DNA of 34,492 nucleotides from NCBI GenBank assembly GCA_022545705.1, contig JACZQN010000011.1:1-34492 (forward strand). Direction: 5' to 3'. Position 1 is the first letter of the stretch; each line of letters opens with the position of its first letter. Made by a program: the position numbers and the translations under genes. Below the pieces are notes generated by a model, which was not told the origin of the DNA, ran no database searches, and worked only from the letters and a program-made list of their open reading frames with translations. Source of the DNA: Nitrospirota bacterium (GTDB taxonomy: Bacteria; Nitrospirota; Nitrospiria; Nitrospirales; Nitrospiraceae). This document shows positions 8,510 to 16,729 of this stretch, piece after piece.

Positions 8510-8577
8510 GTAAAAGTAGAAAGGCAAAAGTAAACAATCTCTGGCTGATTCCCCTACTTTTGCCTTTTTACTTTTAC
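8510..8577 (-). repeat. AT-rich inverted repeat between dapA and dapF
   Basis: Two 23-bp arms (8510-8532 and 8555-8577) are complementary with one mismatch around a 22-nt loop. The core unit is TACTTTTGCCTTT on one arm and its complement on the other. A partial third unit (TTTTACCTTTTGCC) runs to about 8585, seven bases from the dapF stop. Composition is far more AT-rich than the surrounding genes. The same unit recurs after lysA and at the argF stop. Confidence 0.8.
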
Positions 8578-8592
8578 CTTTTGCCTTGCGTG

Positions 8593-9465
8593 CTACCGCC
8601 AGGCATCTGGCAGCATGCGGCCCTCATACACAGCTCTCGCATCACCCTGGAGATACACGTCGGTGAACGAGTCGCCGCGCGAGGCAAAATGTACCGTCAA
8701 TGGCAGTCCGCTCTGCGGAAGCAACGTCACGGGCGATTCGACCTTTGTGACCAGGCTGGCGACCAGAGCGGAAGCGACCGAGCCAGTCCCGCATGCGAGC
8801 GTTTCATCCTCCACGCCACGTTCGTAGGTTCTGATGCGGATGTGGTGCGGGTCCAACACCTTGATGAAGTTGACATTGGTGCCCGCTGGCTGGAAGAGGT
8901 GGTGGTACCGTGTGGACCGGCCAATGCCAACCAAGTCAATGCTCTCGGGGTCTTCGATAAAATAGACGCAGTGCGGCACGCCGGTATGGAGAAAGTGCGC
9001 TTCGCGCGTTGTCCCGTGAACCGGCACGCGAAGATGCAGCCGAAGTCCGGTCGGATCAGGGAAGCGGACCTTGACAGCCTCGGGCTTGTGTCCAGGACCC
9101 GCCGCAACCAGCTCGGCGTCGATGATTCCAGCGAGCGTTTCAAACCGCATCCGTTGAGGTGCGATCCGCTTCAGATACGCGAACCGGGCGGCGCAGCGGG
9201 CCCCGTTTCCGCTGAACTCTGCCTCGCTGCCATCCGCGTTGAAGAGCCGCCAGCGAAAATCGGCTCGTCTCGAACGCTCGATCAGGATGAGCCCGTCGCC
9301 CCCGACCGACATCCGGTGCCCGCAGACCTTCGCAGCCAAAGCGCCCGCCCATCGAGGATCGACGATCCGCGCTCGGTTATCCACAAGGATAAAATCATTC
9401 CCACTGCCGGACAGCTTCATGAAGGGAATAGGCTTCTGTTTGGCCTTTGGTCCTGTCGTTCCCAT
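8593..9465 (-). CDS. dapF: Diaminopimelate epimerase
   Basis: DapF interconverts LL- and meso-diaminopimelate without a cofactor. Two thiols act as acid and base: Cys91 in SGNGARCAAR and Cys225 in ETLACGTGSVA, both visible. FMKLSGSGNDFILVDN near the N-terminus and GGDGLILIE are also typical. I start at the ATG giving 290 residues. A TTG six codons upstream is in frame, and a later ATG at MKLSGSG would match the usual DapF start. None has a clear Shine-Dalgarno, which suggests coupling to lysA. The order lysA-dapF-dapA-dapB fits one lysine branch. Confidence 0.96.
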   Translation of the reverse strand: MGTTGPKAKQKPIPFMKLSGSGNDFILVDNRARIVDPRWAGALAAKVCGHRMSVGGDGLILIERSRRADFRWRLFNADGSEAEFSGNGARCAARFAYLKRIAPQRMRFETLAGIIDAELVAAGPGHKPEAVKVRFPDPTGLRLHLRVPVHGTTREAHFLHTGVPHCVYFIEDPESIDLVGIGRSTRYHHLFQPAGTNVNFIKVLDPHHIRIRTYERGVEDETLACGTGSVASALVASLVTKVESPVTLLPQSGLPLTVHFASRGDSFTDVYLQGDARAVYEGRMLPDAWR

Positions 9466-9483
9466 GGGTTTACAACAAGGCAA

Positions 9484-9545
9484 GAGTAAAAGGGCAAAAG
9501 TTTCAGATCCTCACTTGTTACTTGTACCCTTTGCCTTTTTACCTG
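9484..9545 (-). repeat. AT-rich mini-repeat between dapF and lysA
   Basis: The segment carries AGTAAAAGGGCAAAAGT on one side and CCCTTTGCCTTTTTACC on the other. It forms an imperfect inverted repeat of the same family as the dapA-dapF copy. The lysA stop codon (TAA) lies inside the right arm, so the repeat abuts or forms the end of lysA. Confidence 0.7.
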
Positions 9546-10798
9546 AGAAATTCGGGTATCGCTTCGCCGCGCACAAGATCGTCGTAGGTTTCCCGCCTCC
9601 GGATGACGTGTATCTCCCCTTCCCTGATCAGCACTTCCGGCACGCGTGGCCGAGAGTTGTAGTTCGACGCCATCGTGAACCCGTACGCGCCGGCGCTCAT
9701 GACCGCCAGTAAGTCGCCTGGTTTGGCTTCCGGCATCGTCCGGTCTTTCGCCAGGAAATCACCGGACTCGCACACCGGCCCCACAACATCTACAGTGACT
9801 GGGTTGCCACGCTGGACCTCGCGTACCGGCAGAATATCGTGATACGCGTTGTACAGACTGGGGCGGATGAGGTCGTTCATCGCGGCATCCACGATCACGA
9901 AGTGCTTGGCTTCAGCTTCCTTCGTGTAGAGGACGCGCGTCATGAGGATGCCGGCATTCCCTGCGATCACACGCCCTGGTTCCATGATGAGCACGCACTT
10001 CAGATCCCGGATCAGCGGGGAGAGAGCTTCTGCCAACTCCTTTGGTAAAGGGGGAGTCTCGTCCGAATAGGTGATACCGAGCCCGCCGCCGATGTTGATG
10101 TAGCGGATGTCGGTGCCGTGTCCCTTCAGCGTCTCGACCAGCGCCACCACCTTTTTCAAGGCATCCACGAACGGGGCGACCTCGGTGAGCTGGGACCCGA
10201 TATGCTTGTGGACACCCACCACCTCGGTGTGCTGGAGTGAAGAGGCCAGCTTGAACTCGTCCAAGGCGCGAGCCGCGCTAATCCCAAACTTGCTCTTCTT
10301 CAAGCCGGTGGAGATGTAGGGATGCGTCTGGGGATCGATGTCCGGGTTAATCCGTAGCGCCACACGCGCCCGTCGGCCCATCTCTGCCGCTACATCGTCG
10401 ATCGCGCGCAACTCGTCGGACGATTCAACGTTGAACATCAAAATGTCCGTTTCGAGTGCGTAGCGGATTTCCTCCCAGCTCTTTCCGACCCCTGCAAAGA
10501 CGATTTTGGATGGGGGGATGCCGGCCCGGAGCGCGCGGTACAGCTCTCCGCCCGACACGATATCCGCCCCGCTCCCCTCGCGGGCCATGAGCCGGAGAAT
10601 GGCCACGTTGGAATTGGCCTTCATCGCGAAAGCCACGATGTGTGGGATGCTCTGGAAGGCGCCGTCAAAGACGCGGTAGTGCCGCACGAGCGTCGTGTGG
10701 CTGTAGACATAGCACGGCGTTCCAACCTCCTTTGCGATACGGCTCAACGCCACCCGCTCGCAGTGGAGCTCGCCGTCCCGATACTGAAAATCATGCAT
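9539..10798 (-). CDS. lysA: Diaminopimelate decarboxylase
   Basis: LysA removes CO2 from meso-diaminopimelate to give lysine, using PLP. The 419-residue protein has the PLP lysine Lys60 in AFAMKANSN, the phosphate-binding GGGLGITY, IMEPGR, and the active-site CESGDFLAKDR segment. Length is normal. Its ATG overlaps the end of the upstream radical SAM gene by 8 bp (ATGCATGA), which implies translational coupling; no separate ribosome site is needed. The stop falls inside an AT-rich repeat. Confidence 0.97.
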   Translation of the reverse strand: MHDFQYRDGELHCERVALSRIAKEVGTPCYVYSHTTLVRHYRVFDGAFQSIPHIVAFAMKANSNVAILRLMAREGSGADIVSGGELYRALRAGIPPSKIVFAGVGKSWEEIRYALETDILMFNVESSDELRAIDDVAAEMGRRARVALRINPDIDPQTHPYISTGLKKSKFGISAARALDEFKLASSLQHTEVVGVHKHIGSQLTEVAPFVDALKKVVALVETLKGHGTDIRYINIGGGLGITYSDETPPLPKELAEALSPLIRDLKCVLIMEPGRVIAGNAGILMTRVLYTKEAEAKHFVIVDAAMNDLIRPSLYNAYHDILPVREVQRGNPVTVDVVGPVCESGDFLAKDRTMPEAKPGDLLAVMSAGAYGFTMASNYNSRPRVPEVLIREGEIHVIRRRETYDDLVRGEAIPEFLR

Positions 10799-12671
10799 CC
10801 TGCCAATCCTCTTGCAGCATTTCCAGGCCGCTCAGCGAAAAGTCCTGCAGCGCGGCTTCGAAGGCAGCTTTGAATTTGCGATACCGGACCTTGGCATGGG
10901 GCGCCACGGTTTTCAGCGCTTCCCCATCCAGCAAGGTGCGGAGAGCTTCGGGCGTGGCCTGCCTGAGATGTTCGAAGTTGACGATAATGTCAATTTTGGC
11001 CTTTTCCGCAGCGTGCTTGATCCGGTCCAGAAGCTCACGGGCGTTGAGGTGATCAAGCGTGCCCTCTAGGTCCACAAACAGCGCTGCGAACTGGTCATGC
11101 CGTCGTGTCTTGATGTTGAGCCAGAGTTCCTGCGCGGAGGTTTCTTCGATCTTCTGCTTGAACGCATGCAGGGCGTTCGGAATGAGCTGCTCCGTATCGA
11201 TCGTTGGCAGTTTCGCCTGCAAGGTCTTGAGAACCTTCGCCACCGGCGACAGCGTTCCCTTTGGACAGGCTCGCTTGGTGAGTTTGCGAAACTCCCTATT
11301 CATTTCCCATCGGGGCACGAGCCGTTGACTGGTTCTGGCGAGTCGCGTCCAGATGGAGGGGAGGGAGTAGAACTTGTGGTTGATCCAGAAAAAGCCTTCT
11401 TGCAACTGTTCCGGCGTCATGCGGCTGGGATAGTACACGACATGCTTGCCGTCATATTTAGCCCAGTCCCGATCGAAGATCCGGCCGGAGTTGTTATAAC
11501 GCTCGTACAGCGGAGTCCCGGGGAGCGGAGTCAACACATTAAAATAGGCCAGCTCCACCCTGTTTCGCATCAGGAAGTCGAAGGACCGCTCGAACACCGA
11601 TTCGTCGTCGTTGTCGAAGCCGAACACCATTCCGGGATTGACCATGATCCCGTGATCATGAAACACTTTGATCTCGTCCTCGAACTTCTGCACCTGGTTG
11701 AAGGGTTTATTCGTCTCCTTCAACGACTCCTCGGAGATCGATTCCATCCCCACGAAAACCGACACGCAGCCGCTGTCCGCAGCCAGCTTGACCATCTCGG
11801 GCTCATCGCCCAGGAACAACGTGCACTGGCATCCCCACTTGATGTTGAGCGGCTTGAGGGCTTCCCACAGCTCTCGACAGTAGCCGCGATTGCTGTTGTG
11901 GAGGTCATCCACAAAGGCAAAGATGGACCCATCCTCAATCCCAATCCGGATCCGGAGCCCGGTCATCAACGCCTGCCAGAGGGACCCGTGCTGCAAGCGT
12001 TCCACGAGCTCTGAGCGGATCCACTGTTTGACGTGCGTGAGCTCCTTCACCACTTCCCGGACAGGCCGACGGCGAGTCATCTTCCCGTTGAATGGAGACA
12101 CGCTGCAGAACTCACATTCAAAGTGGCACCCGCGGGTGGTAAAGGTGCACTGGCGCGTCATGTAGGCGTCAGGGCTGAGCAGTTCCACGCGCGGGACCTT
12201 ATAGTTTTCGAGGGACGGGAACTGCTCCATCTTATAGACTCGCTTCATGGTTCCGGCCTCGAAATCGGCCACGAGCTGGGGCCAGAGATCCTCAGATTCG
12301 CCGCACACGATTGCGTCGCAGTACTGAAGAGATTCGTCAGGGCAGTAGGTCGGGTGGACACCCCCCAACACGACCGTTCGTCCCCGCTTCCGGAACTCAG
12401 TGGCGAGCTCGTAGGCGCGTGGCGCGTAGCACGTCATGACCGAGAGGCCGACCAGATCACAGGGGTAATCGAGGTCCACGTCCACAACTGCCTCATCAAC
12501 GAGCTCCACTTCCCAGGAGTCCGGTGTATACGCGGCGATCACGGGCAGGCTCAGTTTGGGGAACCAGATCGCCCGGCGTTCGCTGACGGACAGGTGGTAA
12601 GGGTTGTTCCTGGGATAGGGGTCAACCAAGAGAAGTTTGCGTGTCCGTCGTGGCTTGCGGGTGAGATCCAT
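10791..12671 (-). CDS. B12-binding radical SAM protein with C-terminal STAS-like extension
   Basis: The 626-residue protein has an N-terminal cobalamin-binding-type Rossmann domain (about 12-140) without the DxHxxG cobalamin-ligand motif. A radical SAM domain follows with the cluster-binding CHFECEFC (Cys182, Cys186, Cys189). After about 440 a helical region resembles that of DUF4070-containing B12-radical SAM proteins. The last part (about 525-600) reads FVDLEGTLDHLNARELLDRI and then IIVNFEHLRQATPEALRTLL, a clear STAS-like pattern without the usual phosphorylatable Ser motif. The substrate cannot be told. A strong AGGAGG precedes the ATG. The gene sits inside the arg-lys operon and overlaps lysA by 8 bp, so it is expressed with lysine synthesis; a role there is inference. 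Confidence 0.88.
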   Translation of the reverse strand: MDLTRKPRRTRKLLLVDPYPRNNPYHLSVSERRAIWFPKLSLPVIAAYTPDSWEVELVDEAVVDVDLDYPCDLVGLSVMTCYAPRAYELATEFRKRGRTVVLGGVHPTYCPDESLQYCDAIVCGESEDLWPQLVADFEAGTMKRVYKMEQFPSLENYKVPRVELLSPDAYMTRQCTFTTRGCHFECEFCSVSPFNGKMTRRRPVREVVKELTHVKQWIRSELVERLQHGSLWQALMTGLRIRIGIEDGSIFAFVDDLHNSNRGYCRELWEALKPLNIKWGCQCTLFLGDEPEMVKLAADSGCVSVFVGMESISEESLKETNKPFNQVQKFEDEIKVFHDHGIMVNPGMVFGFDNDDESVFERSFDFLMRNRVELAYFNVLTPLPGTPLYERYNNSGRIFDRDWAKYDGKHVVYYPSRMTPEQLQEGFFWINHKFYSLPSIWTRLARTSQRLVPRWEMNREFRKLTKRACPKGTLSPVAKVLKTLQAKLPTIDTEQLIPNALHAFKQKIEETSAQELWLNIKTRRHDQFAALFVDLEGTLDHLNARELLDRIKHAAEKAKIDIIVNFEHLRQATPEALRTLLDGEALKTVAPHAKVRYRKFKAAFEAALQDFSLSGLEMLQEDWQDA

Positions 12672-12705
12672 TCATAACCTCCTGTTCTCGTTAAGTGGTG
12701 AGAAG

Positions 12706-12724
12706 GCCGAGCCCTGGGCTCGGC
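12706..12724 (-). other. GC-rich hairpin in the lptM-radical SAM spacer
   Basis: GCCGAGCCC and GGGCTCGGC flank a single T, giving a stem of about eight pairs. No T-run follows on the minus strand, so it is a weak candidate for an intrinsic terminator and could instead stabilise or process the operon transcript. Confidence 0.4.
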
Positions 12725-12773
12725 GCCTCGTCGTGTGCTCCCTGCGCGAGCGAAGACTTTAGATTCCGTGTTG

Positions 12774-13046
12774 TCAGCGGGTTCCGATCGGTCGCAGCGG
12801 GGGGAGCACCACCTCGTGCTCCTCGGCGCCTACCTGCCCGTCTCCCGTCCGCTTGGCCGCCGGTCCCCCGTCAGCATGGTCCTTGGGTCGCTGTTCCTGT
12901 ACTCCGGCGTCGCGTTCCCGGGCTTGCTGCATCTTGGTCGCGACACCGAGCTCCTCGGGCGCGATCGGTGGTCCGACTGCCCCGCAGGCGCCGAGCCCGA
13001 ACAGCACAACGGTACTCATAATAATATAGCCGCACGCTTGCGTCAT
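12774..13046 (-). CDS. Small lipoprotein, LptM (YifL)-like
   Basis: The 90-residue protein has a short hydrophobic N-terminus and a lipobox LGAC (Cys21) directly followed by GAVGPPIAPEE. This matches the conserved lipidated head of LptM/YifL, which in E. coli helps maturation of the LptD-LptE lipopolysaccharide translocon. The rest is polar and low complexity, as in that family. Position supports the call: short lptM-like genes commonly lie beside lysA, dapF or argH. The ATG overlaps the argH stop as ATGA, so translation is coupled. The tail is longer than in E. coli YifL, and the identification rests mainly on a short motif. Confidence 0.72.
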   Translation of the reverse strand: MTQACGYIIMSTVVLFGLGACGAVGPPIAPEELGVATKMQQARERDAGVQEQRPKDHADGGPAAKRTGDGQVGAEEHEVVLPPLRPIGTR

Positions 13047-14452
13047 GTCAGCGCCTTTTCGAGCGCCTTGAGTCGGGCTTCGACCTGCTTCCTGGCGGTC
13101 CCCCCAACCTGCCCCTTCCGCTCGATCGCTCCTTCCACGGTCAGCACATCCAGGGCGTCCTTTTCGAAGTGCTCGGAAAACATACGCAAATCGGTCAGCG
13201 TCAAATCATGCAGCCCTCTCTTGCTCTCGAGACAGGCACGAACGAGTCGCCCGGTGGTGTGGTGGGCTTCCCGGAACGGGACCCCCTTGGCCACCAGGTA
13301 GTCAGCCAGCTCAGTTGCCAACAGATAGCCGGAGCCGGCAGCTCGCGCAAGAGCCGCGCGGTGCACGGTCAGCCCCTTGATCAACTCCGTCAACACCTGC
13401 AGAGCGGCGGTCACCGTGTCCAGTGCGTCAAACAGCGCTTCCTTGTCTTCCTGCAAGTCTCGGTTATAGCTGAGCGGCAGCCCTTTCAGGGTCGTCAGCA
13501 GCGCGAATAAGTGACCGTACACGCGGCCGGTCTTGCCCCGAATCAGCTCGGGCACGTCGGGATTCTTCTTCTGGGGCATCATGCTGCTGCCGGTGCAGAA
13601 CGCGTCCGGTAAGGTCACGAACTGGAATTCCTGAGACGACCACAAGACCAACTCCTCACTCAGGCGGGAGAAGTGCATCATGAGGATCGAGAGCGCCGAC
13701 AGCGTCTCGATCACGAAGTCCCGGTCGGAAACCGTATCCAGACTGTTTGCGGTCACACGTGAAAATCCTAGGAGTTTCGCCACGTAGGTCCGGTCTATGG
13801 GGTAATTCGTGCCAGCCAGCGCACCCGCTCCGAGCGGCAGTTCATCCAGCCGCGATAGGGTATCCCGCAGGCGTCCCTTGTCTCGGCCGATCATCTCGGC
13901 ATAGGCCAGCAGGTGGTGCGCAAACAGCACCGGTTGAGCCCGCTGGAGGTGTGTGTACCCCGGCATCACCACGTCCAGGTGCCGACGTGCCTGCCCAAGC
14001 AGCGCCTGTTGGAACCGCCGCGCTCCCTCGAGGAGGGTGCCGAGCGCGTCGCGCAGGAACAGGCGGAGATCCAGCGCGACCTGGTCATTTCGGCTGCGGC
14101 CTGTGTGCAACTTGCCCCCGACAGGTCCAATCATCGTGGTGAGTCGGCGCTCGATTGCCATATGGATGTCTTCATCTTCCGAGGCAAACGGGAAACGCTC
14201 GTCGTCGATCTCTGTGCGAATGCCCTCCAGCCCACGGATGATCGCCGTAGCCTCACGTCGGGTCAGAACGTCGGCTCGCTCCAGGCCCTTGCAATGCGCG
14301 ATGCTACCCAGAATATCGTACTTGTACAGGCGACGGTCGACCGGGAGCGATGACATAAACGTCTCCACCAGTCGGTGTGTGCGTTCCTGGAATCTTCCAC
14401 CCCAGGGCTTCTCCCCGGGGTTGAGACTTCCGGATTTCCTCTGACGACTCAT
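13043..14452 (-). CDS. argH: Argininosuccinate lyase
   Basis: ArgH splits argininosuccinate into arginine and fumarate, the last step of arginine synthesis. The 469-residue protein belongs to the fumarase/aspartase superfamily. It carries KLHTGRSRNDQVALD (114-128), PGYTHLQRAQP and the signature loop GSSMMPQKKNPD (288-299) with the catalytic serine. WGGRF near the N-terminus is also typical. It follows argG by 45 bp and overlaps the lptM-like gene by 4 bp. Confidence 0.98.
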   Translation of the reverse strand: MSRQRKSGSLNPGEKPWGGRFQERTHRLVETFMSSLPVDRRLYKYDILGSIAHCKGLERADVLTRREATAIIRGLEGIRTEIDDERFPFASEDEDIHMAIERRLTTMIGPVGGKLHTGRSRNDQVALDLRLFLRDALGTLLEGARRFQQALLGQARRHLDVVMPGYTHLQRAQPVLFAHHLLAYAEMIGRDKGRLRDTLSRLDELPLGAGALAGTNYPIDRTYVAKLLGFSRVTANSLDTVSDRDFVIETLSALSILMMHFSRLSEELVLWSSQEFQFVTLPDAFCTGSSMMPQKKNPDVPELIRGKTGRVYGHLFALLTTLKGLPLSYNRDLQEDKEALFDALDTVTAALQVLTELIKGLTVHRAALARAAGSGYLLATELADYLVAKGVPFREAHHTTGRLVRACLESKRGLHDLTLTDLRMFSEHFEKDALDVLTVEGAIERKGQVGGTARKQVEARLKALEKALT

Positions 14453-14497
14453 GGGGATCCCGTCCCTTGCACGCTTACCCAGGCCCTACTCGGCCGC

Positions 14498-15718
14498 TCA
14501 TGCGCGTGGCCTGCCTTTCCGTCGCTGAGCGCGGATGGCCAGCCGCAACCCGCTCAGGCGGATAAAGCCCTCGGCATCCTTCTGGTGATACGCCTCATCC
14601 TCCTCGAACGTCGCGAGGTCGAGGCGATACAGAGACCGGTCTGATCGGCGGCCGACCACGGCGCAGCTTCCTTTGTACAGCTTTACGCGGACCGTTCCGC
14701 TGACATCCTGTTGGGCCTCATCGAAGGCTTTCTGAAGCATGTCACGCTCAGGCGAGTGCCAGTACCCGTAATAGATCAGCTCCGCATAGCGCGGGATCAG
14801 GCTATCGCGAAGATGGAGCACTTCACGATCCATCGTCAAGGATTCCAATCCTCGGTGCGCGATCTGGAGGATCGTCCCGCCCGGGGTCTCATAGACGCCT
14901 CTGGATTTCATCCCGACGTATCGGTTCTCCACCAAATCCACACGGCCGACGCCATGCGCGCCGCCGAGTTTGTTCAGATGGGCCAATAATGTAGCCGGAG
15001 TCATTCGCTTCCCGTCCACCGCCACCGGATCACCGCGTTCGTACTCAATCTCCACCTCCCGCGGGGTCTTGGGCGCCCGCTCCGGCGAGACCGTCATTTG
15101 AAAGATTTCCTCAGGGGGCGCTTCCCATGGGTCCTCGAGGATGCCACCCTCATAGCTCACGTGGAACAGATTCATGTCCGTGCTATAGGGCTTGGCCTTC
15201 GTCGCTGCCACGGGGATGCCGTGCTGCGACGCATACTGGATCAGTTCCCGCCGCGAGCGGAATGCCCATTCTCGCCAGGGCGCAATGATCCGCATCCTCG
15301 GATCGAGGGCCAGGTAGGTCACCTCGAACCGAACCTGATCGTTCCCCTTACCGGTCGCCCCGTGCGCAACCGCGTCGGCGCCCTCCTTGCTGGCCAGCTC
15401 GATCTGACGCCGAGCGATCAGCGGCCGGGCGATGGAGGTTCCGAGCAGGTAACTGCCCTCGTACACAGCGTTCCCGCGCAACATCGGAAAGATGTAGTCT
15501 TTGACGAAGACTTCACGAAGGTCCTCGACGTACACTTTCGAGGCCCCCGCTGCCCGCGCCTTGGCCCTAACCTGTGTTAAGTTTTCACCCTGACCCAGAT
15601 CGGCGCAGAATGCGACGACCTGGCAGCCGTAGGTCTCCTGCAACCATCTCAGAATCACGGAGGTGTCCAGGCCGCCCGAGTAAGCCAGGACCACCTTCTT
15701 GATCGACTCCCTCTTCAT
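14498..15718 (-). CDS. argG: Argininosuccinate synthase
   Basis: ArgG joins citrulline and aspartate with ATP to form argininosuccinate. The N-type ATP loop AYSGGLDTS (12-20) is clear, as are [25 protein letters not shown] and the [15 protein letters not shown] segment. The 406-residue length is standard. The ATG overlaps the argF stop as ATGA, implying coupled translation. The order argF-argG-argH matches the reaction order. Confidence 0.98.
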   Translation of the reverse strand: MKRESIKKVVLAYSGGLDTSVILRWLQETYGCQVVAFCADLGQGENLTQVRAKARAAGASKVYVEDLREVFVKDYIFPMLRGNAVYEGSYLLGTSIARPLIARRQIELASKEGADAVAHGATGKGNDQVRFEVTYLALDPRMRIIAPWREWAFRSRRELIQYASQHGIPVAATKAKPYSTDMNLFHVSYEGGILEDPWEAPPEEIFQMTVSPERAPKTPREVEIEYERGDPVAVDGKRMTPATLLAHLNKLGGAHGVGRVDLVENRYVGMKSRGVYETPGGTILQIAHRGLESLTMDREVLHLRDSLIPRYAELIYYGYWHSPERDMLQKAFDEAQQDVSGTVRVKLYKGSCAVVGRRSDRSLYRLDLATFEEDEAYHQKDAEGFIRLSGLRLAIRAQRRKGRPRA

Positions 15719-16713
15719 TTACCTTTTACCTTTTTCCCTCCTAATAGTTCGAGGAGGATGGCCTTCTGCATATGGAGACGGTTCTCGGCCTGCTCCACCA
15801 CCACGGACTGGGGGCCGTCAAGCACGCCCGCGGTGATTTCCTGGCCGCGGTGCGCAGGAAGACAGTGCATGACGATGGCGTCCCGTCGCGCTCGGCTCAG
15901 CAAGCGCTCGTTCAATTGGTAGGGCGCTAAGGCTTTCAGGCGCCGTGACTGCTCCCGTTCACGCCCCATACTGATCCATACGTCGGTGTACACCACGTCC
16001 GCCTCTTTGACCGCGACGTGGGGATTCTCAGTAATCTCAATCGTCGCCCTCGTGAGGGCCGCTTCCTCGCGCGCGAGGTCGAGGATCCGTTGATCCGGCT
16101 CGTAGCCACTCGGGCAGCCTAGGCTGATCGACATTCCGACCTTCGCCGTGGCTTCAATCAGCGAGTTCGCAACATTATTCCCGTCTCCCACATAACCGAT
16201 CTTCAAACCTTTCAGGGAGCCCTTCTTTTCAGAAATCGTGAGCAGGTCCGAGAGCACCTGGCACGGATGGCACAGGTCGGTGAGGCCATTGATAACCGGG
16301 ATGGTCGCATGCCGAGCCCACTCTTCCGCGATGGCGTGGTCATAGGTCCTGATGACCAGGCCGTCCATGTAAAGGGACAGCATGCGGGCCGTGTCGGCGA
16401 TACTTTCTCCCCGGGACAGTTGGATGTCTGTGGCGGACAAAAAGAGCGATTGTCCGCCAAGCTGATTGATTCCGGCCTCGAACGACACGCGGGTGCGCGT
16501 GGACGGCTTCTCGAACAACAGACCCAGCGTGGTGCCGAGGAGCGGTTGGTAAGATACCCCCTGCCGCTGCATCGTCTTGAGCCTCGCCGCGGCCCGCAGC
16601 AATCGAACGATCTCGCTCCTGGGGATCGCCCCCACTGTGAGAAGATCTTTGCCGAAGGCGGGTCCGGAGGAATGAGAACGCCTCGGGATCACACGGCTCG
16701 ATCGTCCGCTCAT
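15715..16713 (-). CDS. argF: Ornithine carbamoyltransferase
   Basis: ArgF makes citrulline from ornithine and carbamoyl phosphate. The carbamoyl-phosphate loop STRTR (71-75), HPCQ (149-152) and [12 protein letters not shown] near the C-terminus are all present. At 332 residues it is slightly long. The first 20 or so residues are basic and Ser-rich and precede the usual start near KDLLTVG, so the true start may be internal. The C-terminal GGKKVKGK is encoded by an AT-rich segment that resembles the operon's intergenic mini-repeat. It overlaps argG by 4 bp. Confidence 0.97.
   Translation of the reverse strand: MSGRSSRVIPRRSHSSGPAFGKDLLTVGAIPRSEIVRLLRAAARLKTMQRQGVSYQPLLGTTLGLLFEKPSTRTRVSFEAGINQLGGQSLFLSATDIQLSRGESIADTARMLSLYMDGLVIRTYDHAIAEEWARHATIPVINGLTDLCHPCQVLSDLLTISEKKGSLKGLKIGYVGDGNNVANSLIEATAKVGMSISLGCPSGYEPDQRILDLAREEAALTRATIEITENPHVAVKEADVVYTDVWISMGREREQSRRLKALAPYQLNERLLSRARRDAIVMHCLPAHRGQEITAGVLDGPQSVVVEQAENRLHMQKAILLELLGGKKVKGK
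15716..15738 (-). repeat. AT-rich mini-repeat unit at the argF stop
   Basis: The segment TTTACCTTTTACCTTTTTCC (plus-strand reading) resembles the TTTTGCCTTTTTAC units found after lysA and dapF. Here it supplies the last codons and stop of argF. It is short, so chance similarity through Lys codons cannot be excluded. Confidence 0.45.
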
Positions 16714-16729
16714 GTGTCCTCTCCTACCA

